The notes under the pieces were generated by a model, which was not told the origin of the DNA, did no database searches, and saw only the letters and a list, made by a program, of their open reading frames with translations. Below are positions 6,280 to 11,576 of a stretch of DNA of 11,576 nt, one piece after another; the first letter of the stretch is position 1; the number at the start of each line of letters is the position of its first letter. The position numbers were made by a program, and so were the translations under genes. Location: assembly GCA_018263655.1 (NCBI GenBank), contig JAANWY010000169.1, forward strand, positions 1 through 11,576, given 5' to 3'. This DNA is from Anaerolineales bacterium. Lineage in GTDB: Bacteria > Chloroflexota > Anaerolineae > Epilineales > JAANWY01.

Positions 6280-6508
6280 CGTCGTCTTCCGGTTGCTCCC
6301 CGTCCTTCGACGCTGTCTCGCCACGCGCGGCTTGCTCAGTCGCCTGTAGCTCGCGGTTGAGCTCGTCCGTGATGCCGCTGGTGGCTTCGCGGAATTCCCG
6401 AATCGATTTACCTAGCGCCTGGCCAACCTCGGGGAGCCGGCCAGGGCCAAACACAATGAGAGCGATCACCAGGACTACGATAACCTCAAGGGGACCTAGA
6501 CCAAACAT
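6272..6508 (-). CDS. tatA: Sec-independent translocase TatA/E-type subunit
   Basis: Predicted 78-residue protein with a short N-terminal transmembrane helix (residues 4-20), the FGP motif (20-22) just after it, an amphipathic helix (about 24-42, with GQALGKSIREFREA) and a hydrophilic acidic tail. TatA oligomers form the variable-size translocation site recruited by TatC. The absence of Glu8-type features and short length fit TatA/E rather than TatB; the single gene probably serves both functions, as in many minimal Tat systems. The start ATG 6508 has AAAGG eight bases upstream. The end overlaps the tatC start by 8 bp, so the two are translationally coupled. Confidence 0.93.
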   Translation of the reverse strand: MFGLGPLEVIVVLVIALIVFGPGRLPEVGQALGKSIREFREATSGITDELNRELQATEQAARGETASKDGEQPEDDGE

Positions 6509-6570
6509 CTGCGTGCCTTTCTTGATTGACTACCTTGACAATGTCACATTACCGCTCCACGTTGGGCGAA

Positions 6571-6587
6571 GGTCTCCTGACCGAGCC
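6571..6587 (+). repeat. GGTCTCCTGACCGAGCC family, copy 2 (single arm)
   Basis: These 17 bp are identical to 3733-3749 and one mismatch from 6633-6649, but no matching right arm lies next to it. It is followed at 6592-6608 by a fragment resembling the TTCGA...GAGCTC part of the other dispersed repeats. Confidence 0.6.
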
Positions 6588-6624
6588 CGATTCGCCCCTT
6601 CGACGAGCTCTCTGCACTAACACC

Positions 6625-6685
6625 GCTGTGGCCGGTCTCCTGACCGCGCCACCCGCCGTGGCTCGGTCGGGAGACCGGCCACAGC
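6625..6685. repeat. Long hairpin, GGTCTCCTGACCGAGCC family, copy 3
   Basis: Arms 6625-6650 and 6660-6685 pair at 24 of 26 positions around a 9-nt loop. It lies 22 bp after the nusB stop, so on the minus strand it could terminate the long fabD-nusB transcript, although no T-run follows. The gap 6509-6707 otherwise holds only copy 2 and the tatA ribosome site. Confidence 0.8.
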
Positions 6686-6707
6686 AGCGGAATGCGACAT
6701 CGCCAAG

Positions 6708-7118
6708 CTACACATCATCACGTTCGGATACATGGGCGCCCAATGCGCCGTTGATAAAACGACGTGAACTGTCGCTGCCGAACGTCTTCGCCAATTCAAC
6801 GGCTTCATTGATGACGACCTTGATTGGAGCATCACCATGTTGGAGCTCGAACATGGCCATACGTAGAATATTGCGATCGATGACGGCCATCTGTTCGACC
6901 GGCCATTCTGTTGCGACCTTCTCAATGCCCTTGTCGAGCTCGGCTGTTGTTTGAATAACGCCCTGTACGATATAGTGCGCGAAGTCGATCGTTTGCTTGG
7001 ATAGCTCTGAATAATTGCTGAGACATTGCTCGAAGACATTGGCTGGATTGTGCGCTGTGACGTCGACTTCGTACAGCACCTGGAGTACCAGTTGCCGTGC
7101 AAGCCGTCGGCCTTTCAT
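6708..7118 (-). CDS. nusB: Transcription antitermination factor NusB
   Basis: Predicted 136-residue all-helical protein. NusB binds boxA RNA with NusE (ribosomal protein S10) and supports antitermination of rRNA transcription and rRNA processing. Family marks are RRLARQLVLQVLYEVDV (4-20) at the N-terminus and the block VIDRNILRMAMFEL (79-92), then PIKVVINEAVELAKTFGS (98-115) and FINGALG (121-127). The length is standard. The ATG at 7118 overlaps the stop of the Asp23-like gene as ATGA, so the two are coupled; GGAG lies about eight bases upstream. Confidence 0.96.
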   Translation of the reverse strand: MKGRRLARQLVLQVLYEVDVTAHNPANVFEQCLSNYSELSKQTIDFAHYIVQGVIQTTAELDKGIEKVATEWPVEQMAVIDRNILRMAMFELQHGDAPIKVVINEAVELAKTFGSDSSRRFINGALGAHVSERDDV

Positions 7119-7474
7119 CCAGTCGCTCCTCTGTCACCGGACAGCACCACGTCCTGGATGTAGACGTTGACCTCAGTGACAGACATGCCCACCATCTCTC
7201 GGATAGCTCGAGTGATTGCTGTCTGTATGTCCTGACCGAGTGTGAGCATGTTTGCATCATGCTCAGCAATCACATACAGCTCGACGGATACGGAGTCGCC
7301 GTCGACCTCGACTTTTGCACCTCCGTTGGTCACGCTGCGCTTGAACACGCGATTCACGCCATCCATGATGCTGGTGTCAAGGCGCGCAACGCCCTCTGTC
7401 TTGAGTGCCGTGAGCCGCGCGATGGTTACCAATACCTCGGGGGCGATTGTGACCTTGCCTAGCTTCTGTTCCAT
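7115..7474 (-). CDS. Asp23/Gls24 (YqhY-like) family protein
   Basis: Predicted 119-residue cytoplasmic protein of the Asp23 family: GKVTIAPEVLVTIARLTALKTEGVARL (6-32) and VEVDGDSVSVELYVIAEH (55-72), followed by IQTAITRAIREMVGMSVTEVNVYIQDVV (83-110). In Firmicutes the paralogue YqhY lies in accB-accC-yqhY-nusB and affects acetyl-CoA carboxylase activity. Here the gene sits between fabG and nusB, so a YqhY-like role in tuning fatty acid synthesis is a reasonable inference. It starts 19 bp after the fabG stop; the ribosome site is weak. Confidence 0.9.
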   Translation of the reverse strand: MEQKLGKVTIAPEVLVTIARLTALKTEGVARLDTSIMDGVNRVFKRSVTNGGAKVEVDGDSVSVELYVIAEHDANMLTLGQDIQTAITRAIREMVGMSVTEVNVYIQDVVLSGDRGATG

Positions 7475-7493
7475 GAGTCTCGCTTTTCGACTG

Positions 7494-8240
7494 TTAGATT
7501 ACCATACCACCGTCCACGCGCAGGACTTGACCGGTGATGAATTCCGCCTCATCGGAGGCTAGGAATGAGACGGCATTGGCCACGTCCTCGACGGTACCCA
7601 GCCGGCCCAACGGCGTTAGTTCTTTGGCCTGTTCAATCAAGTCCTCTGGCAAGTCAGCCGTAAGATCTGTCGGAACATAACCTGGAGCAACGGCGTTGGC
7701 GGTGATCTTTCGGGCCCCCAGCTCCTTGGCGATGCTTTTCGTGAGGCCAATCAGCCCTGCCTTGGCGGCCGAGTAGTTGGCCTGACCGGGGTTCCCGGCG
7801 ACGCCGGCCACCGATGTGATATTGACAATCCGCCCCCTCCGCTGCTTCATCATTGGGCGGACGGCGGCCTTAGTAACATTATAGGCGCCCTTCAGGTTTG
7901 TGTCCAGTACCAGATCCCAGTCCGCCTCTTTCATCATCGCCAGCAGCATGTCGCGGGTCGTGCCGGCGTTGTTGACCAGGATATCCAGGCTACCGAACTC
8001 GTCTCGAGCAGCCTTCACCAGTCGCTTGGCATCCGCCGTGTCGCGGACATCTGCCTGGACGGCAATCGCCTGGCTGCCGTTGGCGCGGATGCTTTCCACT
8101 ACTTCGTTCGCGGCCCCCTCACTCGTGTTGTAGTTGACGACGACGCTGGCGCCCTGGGCCGCTAGTTTCTCAGCGATAGCGCGCCCGATGCCGCGCGAAC
8201 TACCCGTTACCAACGCCACCTTGCCCGTGAGATCAATCAT
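7494..8240 (-). CDS. fabG: 3-oxoacyl-[acyl-carrier-protein] reductase FabG
   Basis: Predicted 248-residue short-chain dehydrogenase that reduces 3-oxoacyl-ACP with NADPH in each cycle of type II fatty acid synthesis. The Rossmann motif TGSSRGIG is at 12-19, NNAG at 90-93, N115, and the catalytic set S143, Y156 and K160 in the expected spacing; the end ITGQVLRVDGGMVI matches FabG closely. Length is standard. The start has AGGAG eight bases upstream, within the 18-bp gap after fabD. It is surely cotranscribed with fabD. Another SDR substrate cannot be excluded, but the context makes FabG clear. Confidence 0.95.
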   Translation of the reverse strand: MIDLTGKVALVTGSSRGIGRAIAEKLAAQGASVVVNYNTSEGAANEVVESIRANGSQAIAVQADVRDTADAKRLVKAARDEFGSLDILVNNAGTTRDMLLAMMKEADWDLVLDTNLKGAYNVTKAAVRPMMKQRRGRIVNITSVAGVAGNPGQANYSAAKAGLIGLTKSIAKELGARKITANAVAPGYVPTDLTADLPEDLIEQAKELTPLGRLGTVEDVANAVSFLASDEAEFITGQVLRVDGGMVI

Positions 8241-8258
8241 GTGCTTGCTCCTGTCCAG

Positions 8259-9188
8259 TCAGCTTTCTACTTTGAGCTGTGTGATATCGTCACGGCCGCT
8301 CGCGTTCAGCCGGCCGACGCTCCGATCGATGCGGCGGATGAGGCCCGTCAGCACGTCGCCCGGACCGATCTCCACGAACGTGTCCACGCCTTGCTCTACC
8401 ATATAGCGGATAGAGTCCACCCAGCGGACGGGAGCCGTCAGTTGCTGGATCAGCTCTTCTTCGATCGCTGGCACATCTTCCAGTGGCCGAGCTGTGATGT
8501 TGCCAACGACCGGCACTTCCGGCGTGCGGATCGTGGCGCTCCGGACAGCTGCAGCGAACTCATCGACGATGGATGCCATTAGCACGGAGTGAGCGGCAAT
8601 GGAAACGGCCAGCCGAATGACACGCTTTGCGCCGGCCTCAGTCGCCAGTTTCGTCGCTCGGTCAATGCCTTCCGGCGTTCCGGAGATCACAATCTGGCCT
8701 GGGGCGTTGTCGTTTGCCACTTGGACGTCGCCGGTTTCCTGACAGACATCGGCCACGGTCTCTTCGTCCAGTCCCAGAACGGCCGCCATGCCCCCCGGGT
8801 TGCGTTCGCCCGCCTTCTTCATCAGGCGACCACGCTCCCGCACCAGCCGCAGCCCGTCGGCGAAGCTCAGCGCGCCGGCCGCGACTAGTGCGCTGTACTC
8901 GCCCATGCTGTGGCCTGCTACGAACGCTGGTGTGATCGGACCGGCCTCGCGCTGCAGAGCGCGAAGTGCAGCGCTGCTCGCCGTCAGGAGGGCCGGCTGA
9001 GCGTTAAGTGTGTCATCCAGCGTTTCCTTCGGCCCCTCGAAGCACAGCGCGGCGAGATCAAAGCCGAGCACGTCGTTGGCCTGTTCGAAGAGGGTCTTGG
9101 CTTCGGCAAAGGTCTGGTACAACTCTTGCCCTATGCCGACGGCCTGTGATCCCTGTCCTGGGAAGACAAACGCTATCCGCTTGGTCAT
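8259..9188 (-). CDS. fabD: Malonyl-CoA:ACP transacylase FabD
   Basis: Predicted 309-residue enzyme (same length as the E. coli protein) that moves malonyl from coenzyme A to acyl carrier protein, supplying the extender for fatty acid synthesis. FPGQGSQAVG (9-18), the nucleophile elbow GHSMGE (92-97, S94), R119 in the RERGRLM segment, GQIVISG (164-170) and H200 are all present. GAGAAG lies about six bases before ATG 9188. No acpP, fabH or fabF lies in the window, so the acyl carrier protein and condensing enzymes must be elsewhere. Confidence 0.97.
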   Translation of the reverse strand: MTKRIAFVFPGQGSQAVGIGQELYQTFAEAKTLFEQANDVLGFDLAALCFEGPKETLDDTLNAQPALLTASSAALRALQREAGPITPAFVAGHSMGEYSALVAAGALSFADGLRLVRERGRLMKKAGERNPGGMAAVLGLDEETVADVCQETGDVQVANDNAPGQIVISGTPEGIDRATKLATEAGAKRVIRLAVSIAAHSVLMASIVDEFAAAVRSATIRTPEVPVVGNITARPLEDVPAIEEELIQQLTAPVRWVDSIRYMVEQGVDTFVEIGPGDVLTGLIRRIDRSVGRLNASGRDDITQLKVES

Positions 9189-9205
9189 GGCATCTTCTCA
9201 AGGTT

Positions 9206-9238
9206 ACAAAGAAAGAGTGGCCGTGATAGGCACGGCCA
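9206..9238 (-). terminator. Hairpin with T-rich tail between rpmF and fabD
   Basis: TGGCCGTG (9218-9225) and CACGGCCA (9231-9238) form an 8-bp stem with a 5-nt loop; on the minus strand it is followed by CTCTTTCTTTG. The hairpin lies 18 bases before the fabD start. It could be a weak terminator or attenuator that lowers fab expression relative to rpmF. The T-tract is interrupted, so read-through is likely. Confidence 0.5.
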
Positions 9239-9272
9239 TGGGAGAAACTGAAGCTATGAATTGCCGGCGCGT

Positions 9273-9467
9273 TTACTCACCCACAGGTGCTTGTCGAACG
9301 GCCACCACCTCAACACCCCGATAGAAGCCACAGTGCGGGCAGACGTGGTGTGGGCGCCGTTGATCGTGGCACTGCGGGCACTCCACCAAATGGGTCGGCG
9401 TCAGTCTGTCATGTGTGCGACGCTTATCCCGTCGTGTGCGGGACGTCTTTTTCTTGGGTACTGCCAT
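9273..9467 (-). CDS. rpmF: 50S ribosomal protein L32
   Basis: Predicted 64-residue basic protein of the large ribosomal subunit. The N-terminus MAVPKKKTSRTRRDKRR is typical of L32, and four cysteines (C30, C33, C43, C46 in CPQC and CPHC) form the zinc-ribbon version of the protein. It follows the DUF177 gene by 36 bp, a pairing (yceD-rpmF) widely conserved in bacteria. It precedes fabD across a hairpin at 9206-9238, in line with rpmF-fab clusters in other bacteria. Confidence 0.96.
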   Translation of the reverse strand: MAVPKKKTSRTRRDKRRTHDRLTPTHLVECPQCHDQRRPHHVCPHCGFYRGVEVVAVRQAPVGE

Positions 9468-9503
9468 TGGAGATGATTCCCTTCACAAATTGAATGATTG
9501 TAC

Positions 9504-10067
9504 CTACGATACGCTTTCAACTTCGGTCGTGTCATCCAAGAGCGACTGAAGCTTGGCCCACCGTGGGTCCACGGTTTCGGTTTCGCAGTCGCATTGACCT
9601 TCGTTCAAGTTCTGCCCACATCGCGGACATAAGCCTCTGCAGTCTGACCGGCAGACGGGGTGCATCGGCGTCTCTAAGAGGATCAGTTGTCGCACTACCT
9701 CAGAGAGATCGAGGATGTGCTGTTCGTCGATGAGCGTTGCCAGCTCTTCGCCCTTGACGGGCGGTAGGGCAGCGCCGGAGTCGATGTCGATCGTCGGCCG
9801 GAAGCTCTCCTGCAGATCCAACGTCACTTTCGCTTCGACGGGATCGAGACAACGGTCGCACGTAAGCCCGATGGCGGTCTCTAGCGTGCCAGTCACCAAA
9901 ACCCCATCGATCGTCCGTATCAGTCTGACGGTTCCGTGTACAGGGCCGCGAGCACTGACACCATCGCCGTCTAGCAACGCCTGCACTTCCTCTGCCGGCT
10001 TGTCGATCTCGTGGCGCCGTATCGTACCGGTCTGTGCCTGCAGCAGTTGCGCGACGTTATATTGCAT
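9504..10067 (-). CDS. DUF177 (YceD-like) ribosome-biogenesis protein
   Basis: Predicted 187-residue protein of the YceD/DUF177 family. This family is linked to rRNA (23S) accumulation and lies next to rpmF. The central part has GLTCDRCLDPVE (67-78, a CxxC), the usual tail CRSDCRGLCPRCGQNLN (139-155) and DPRWAKLQSL (167-176). The cysteines at 139, 143, 147, 150, 159 and 161 could bind zinc. The ATG at 10067 has GAGG about 11 bases upstream. The gene is first in the transcript from the promoter at 10165-10193. Confidence 0.9.
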   Translation of the reverse strand: MQYNVAQLLQAQTGTIRRHEIDKPAEEVQALLDGDGVSARGPVHGTVRLIRTIDGVLVTGTLETAIGLTCDRCLDPVEAKVTLDLQESFRPTIDIDSGAALPPVKGEELATLIDEQHILDLSEVVRQLILLETPMHPVCRSDCRGLCPRCGQNLNEGQCDCETETVDPRWAKLQSLLDDTTEVESVS

Positions 10068-10092
10068 CGGTTGTTAAACCTCTTCCTGGAGC

Positions 10093-10121
10093 AAAAATCT
10101 CGTCGAGTTAAATGCCCGACG
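10093..10121 (-). promoter_or_regulatory. Possible attenuator hairpin in the DUF177-rpmF leader
   Basis: On the minus strand CGTCGGG (10121-10115) pairs with CTCGACG (10107-10101) over 7 bp (one G-U) around a 7-nt loop, and AGA plus five T (10097-10093) follow. It lies in the approximately 90-nt leader, about 25 bases before the DUF177 start codon. The stem is short, so termination would be partial and conditional at best. Confidence 0.4.
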
Positions 10122-10164
10122 GGGTCATCAAGCCTCCGCTCCAAGGGGCTCAACCCGGCCCATG

Positions 10165-10193
10165 ATTATAGGGCAGATAGGTTGGGCTGTCAA
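10165..10193 (-). promoter_or_regulatory. Consensus sigma-70-type promoter for DUF177-rpmF-fab operon
   Basis: On the minus strand TTGACA (10193-10188) and TATAAT (10170-10165), both exact consensus, are separated by 17 bp. The -35 box includes the stop codon TGA of the preceding coiled-coil gene (10192-10190). Expected start of transcription is near 10158, about 90 nt before the DUF177 ATG. Confidence 0.88.
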
Positions 10194-10711
10194 GAAACCG
10201 ATGCTTCGTCTGCTGGTGCTTTCTCTTCTCGGCTCCTGGCGACTTCTTCCACCACCGTCTCCTGGAGGTGTCCTTCTCTCAGGAGCTGGATGCCATTGTG
10301 GATGGTCCCCTGGAAAGATTTCAGTTGTTCTTCCAGCTCCTCCATTACGCGGAGGGCATAGGCATCGGCTTCGGCCCGAATGGCTTCGGCCTCCTCGTGG
10401 GCGTGCTCTAGGAGAGCTCGTTCTCGGCCCTCAGCTCGACGGGCGATGCCGTGTTCGTCGACCATTTCTTTGGCTTGCTGCTCGGCCAGGGCCGTGATGT
10501 TCTGTGCTCGCTCCTGAGCCTGAGCGATAACCCGATCTCGCTCTTGCTGAATCTGCTTTGCTTCTTGAACTTCCTTGGGGACCGAGATGCGTAGCTGGTT
10601 GATGAGGCGAAGAAAACGTTCCTCATCAATCAGCACCATCTTTGTGAACGGAACCTGGACCCCGCGGTCGCGCAAGGATTCCAGCTGATCGGTCAAGTAA
10701 TTGATGTCCAT
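10190..10711 (-). CDS. Coiled-coil protein, DivIVA / ATP-synthase-b-like
   Basis: Predicted 173-residue soluble protein. After a short N-terminal part (MDINYLTDQLESLRDRG, then VLIDEERFLRLINQLR at 26-41), residues 45-135 are one long Glu/Ala/Arg/Gln-rich helix, ideal for a coiled coil, ending in a small Ala/Glu tail. The 'D.ERFLRLINQLRISVPKEVQEAK' arrangement resembles the first turn of DivIVA-like and b-subunit-like proteins. I do not know its function; a scaffold or cell-division role is only a guess. ATG 10711 has GGGG about eight bases upstream; the GTG at 10717 is too near this site. It lies between coaD and the DUF177 gene, a position that recurs in Chloroflexota as far as I recall. Confidence 0.7.
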   Translation of the reverse strand: MDINYLTDQLESLRDRGVQVPFTKMVLIDEERFLRLINQLRISVPKEVQEAKQIQQERDRVIAQAQERAQNITALAEQQAKEMVDEHGIARRAEGRERALLEHAHEEAEAIRAEADAYALRVMEELEEQLKSFQGTIHNGIQLLREGHLQETVVEEVARSREEKAPADEASVS

Positions 10712-10776
10712 TCTCACTACCCCTTTCGGATCACCGATCGTCGAATACTTGTATCAGAGTGTTGCTGTTGAGATAT

Positions 10777-10834
10777 CCGGAAAAGATGGGGGTGGGGGGG
10801 GGCGGCCGCCCCCCACCGACCCCATCTTTTCCGG
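10777..10834. repeat. 58-bp near-perfect palindrome (family A, copy 2) with G-rich arm
   Basis: Arms 10777-10805 and 10806-10834 pair at 26 of 29 positions with no spacer. The right arm shares ACCGACCCCAT with the palindrome at 5185-5236, and both are followed by CGGTCTATTCTT (here on the plus strand). The left arm has lost the TCGGT part and reads GGGGGTGGGGGGGGG, as if by G-tract slippage. The copy lies 24 bp before the coaD stop in minus direction, in the 146-bp gap to the coiled-coil gene. Confidence 0.9.
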
Positions 10835-10857
10835 TCTATTCTTGATCGTCGAAGTAG

Positions 10858-11361
10858 TTACGTTGTTTCTGCGGTCAAGGTCTCAGCTTTCGCTTGCAGC
10901 GCGCGGGCAGTAGCCGGCGGTACCATGTCAGACACGTCCCCGCCCAGAAGCGCCACTTCTTTCACCAGGCTGGAGCTGAGAAACGCGTTCTCGGGGCTAG
11001 CCATCAGGCAGACAGTCTCAATCTCGGGTGCCAGTTGCCGATTCATGTGGGCCATCTTGAATTCGCTCTCGAAATCCGAGACGACGCGTAGACCTCGGAT
11101 GAGGACCAACGCACTTTCTGAGCGAGCGTACTCCGCGGTCAAGCCACAGTATGCGCTTACCCCCACGTTGTCCAGGTGTGAGACGGCCTCCACCACCATG
11201 TCCAGTCGTTCCTGGGTGGAGAATAGGGGGCTCTTAATTGGGTGGTTGTGGTCGAAGACGGCCATGATCACCCTCTCGAAAATGGCGGCTGCCCGTTCTG
11301 CAATGTCGACGTGCCCGTTCGTGATCGGATCAAAGGTTGCTGGAAAGAGTGCGGTTACCAT
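10858..11361 (-). CDS. coaD: Phosphopantetheine adenylyltransferase
   Basis: Predicted 167-residue nucleotidyltransferase that joins 4'-phosphopantetheine and ATP to give dephospho-CoA, the penultimate step of coenzyme A synthesis. FPATFDPITNGHVD (6-19) holds the TNGH nucleotide-binding motif (T14, H17); LIRGLR (87-92) and ENAFLSSSLVKEVA (124-137, the ISSSxVKE motif) are also present. Length is that of E. coli CoaD (159) within ten residues. The start follows a weak AGGCG site. It supplies the 4'-phosphopantetheine path that acyl carrier protein needs, so it fits the nearby fab genes. Confidence 0.96.
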   Translation of the reverse strand: MVTALFPATFDPITNGHVDIAERAAAIFERVIMAVFDHNHPIKSPLFSTQERLDMVVEAVSHLDNVGVSAYCGLTAEYARSESALVLIRGLRVVSDFESEFKMAHMNRQLAPEIETVCLMASPENAFLSSSLVKEVALLGGDVSDMVPPATARALQAKAETLTAETT

Positions 11362-11464
11362 CTAAGTTCGCCTGTTCGATCTGTCGAATGAATTGTCACA
11401 CAAGCACTCACAGTCGCTAGTAGTACTCGGCAGAAATCCTTCACCAGTTAGATCAAGACAGCAT

Positions 11465-11560
11465 CCCTTCGACAAGCTCAGGACGCCGCCTGAGTAGGCC
11501 GGAACGCAGTGGAGGCCGTATCGAAGCGACGTCCTGAGTTCATCGAAGGGGGTGCGGCTC
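11465..11560. repeat. Dispersed inverted repeat at right end
   Basis: Arms 11465-11485 and 11530-11550 (cccttcga... / ...tcgaaggg) pair at 18 of 21 positions around a 44-bp interior that itself contains a reversed copy of the 'cttcgatacgg...cctactcagg' module found at 83-119. The right arm plus flank (11526-11559) is a 34-bp exact match to 20-53. The region 11362-11464 upstream of coaD shows no gene and no clear promoter. Confidence 0.75.
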
Positions 11561-11576
11561 GATCCTAAGTACCGTA

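Noticed and set aside
6280..6324. ATG start of tatC at 6324
   Set aside because: It would overlap tatA by over 50 bp and add an Arg-rich stretch; GTG 6279 has a ribosome site and the usual short overlap.
10777..10834. Rho-independent terminator of coaD
   Set aside because: No T-run follows on the minus strand; the AT-rich conserved flank lies on the other side, so the element is better explained as a repeat-family copy.

Overview
The window is a bacterial chromosome segment of about 11.6 kb, GC-rich, with all fourteen credible genes on the minus strand. The genes therefore read from the right end to the left. The mixture suggests Chloroflexota (Anaerolineae/Caldilineae-like): a coaD / coiled-coil / DUF177 / rpmF / fabD / fabG / Asp23 / nusB cluster, a two-gene tatA-tatC operon, a COG2403-type cyclic-diphosphoglycerate-synthetase family protein, a DUF2142-like membrane glycosyltransferase, a coiled-coil PD-(D/E)XK protein, and many intergenic palindromic repeats. 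This assignment is inference from gene content; no rRNA or other phylogenetic marker is present.

Reading order (right to left): (1) 11362-11576 has no gene and holds a dispersed inverted repeat. (2) coaD (coenzyme A synthesis), then a gapless-looking palindrome, then a coiled-coil DivIVA-like protein. (3) A consensus sigma-70-type promoter, whose -35 box contains the stop codon of the coiled-coil gene, drives the DUF177 (YceD-like) and rpmF genes, then fabD, fabG, an Asp23/YqhY-like gene and nusB. These genes combine ribosome assembly, fatty acid synthesis and transcription antitermination. A small hairpin plus T-run lies in the leader, and a second one lies between rpmF and fabD. (4) A repeat-filled gap, then tatA and tatC overlapping by 8 bp; TatC carries an unusual N-terminal beta-domain and Pro-rich linker. 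(5) A perfect 52-bp palindrome, then the COG2403-type GTPase/synthetase family gene. (6) A 396-bp gap with a short hairpin repeat, a strong promoter and an array of eight perfect 13-bp repeats that becomes the leader of the coiled-coil PD-(D/E)XK gene. (7) The DUF2142-like membrane protein and an MscS-type channel, closely spaced. (8) 1-449 has no credible gene: dispersed repeats at both sides of a chain of hairpins ending in a terminator-like T-run.

The housekeeping part is ordinary. The parts worth a second look are the repeats and leaders: two inverted copies of a long palindrome family with a conserved one-sided flank, the transcribed 13-bp array, the TatC fusion, the promoter/attenuator in front of DUF177-rpmF, and the hairpin chain at the left end. 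I see no clear sign of a wholly new defence or mobile system, no tRNA or rRNA, no CRISPR array and no transposase.
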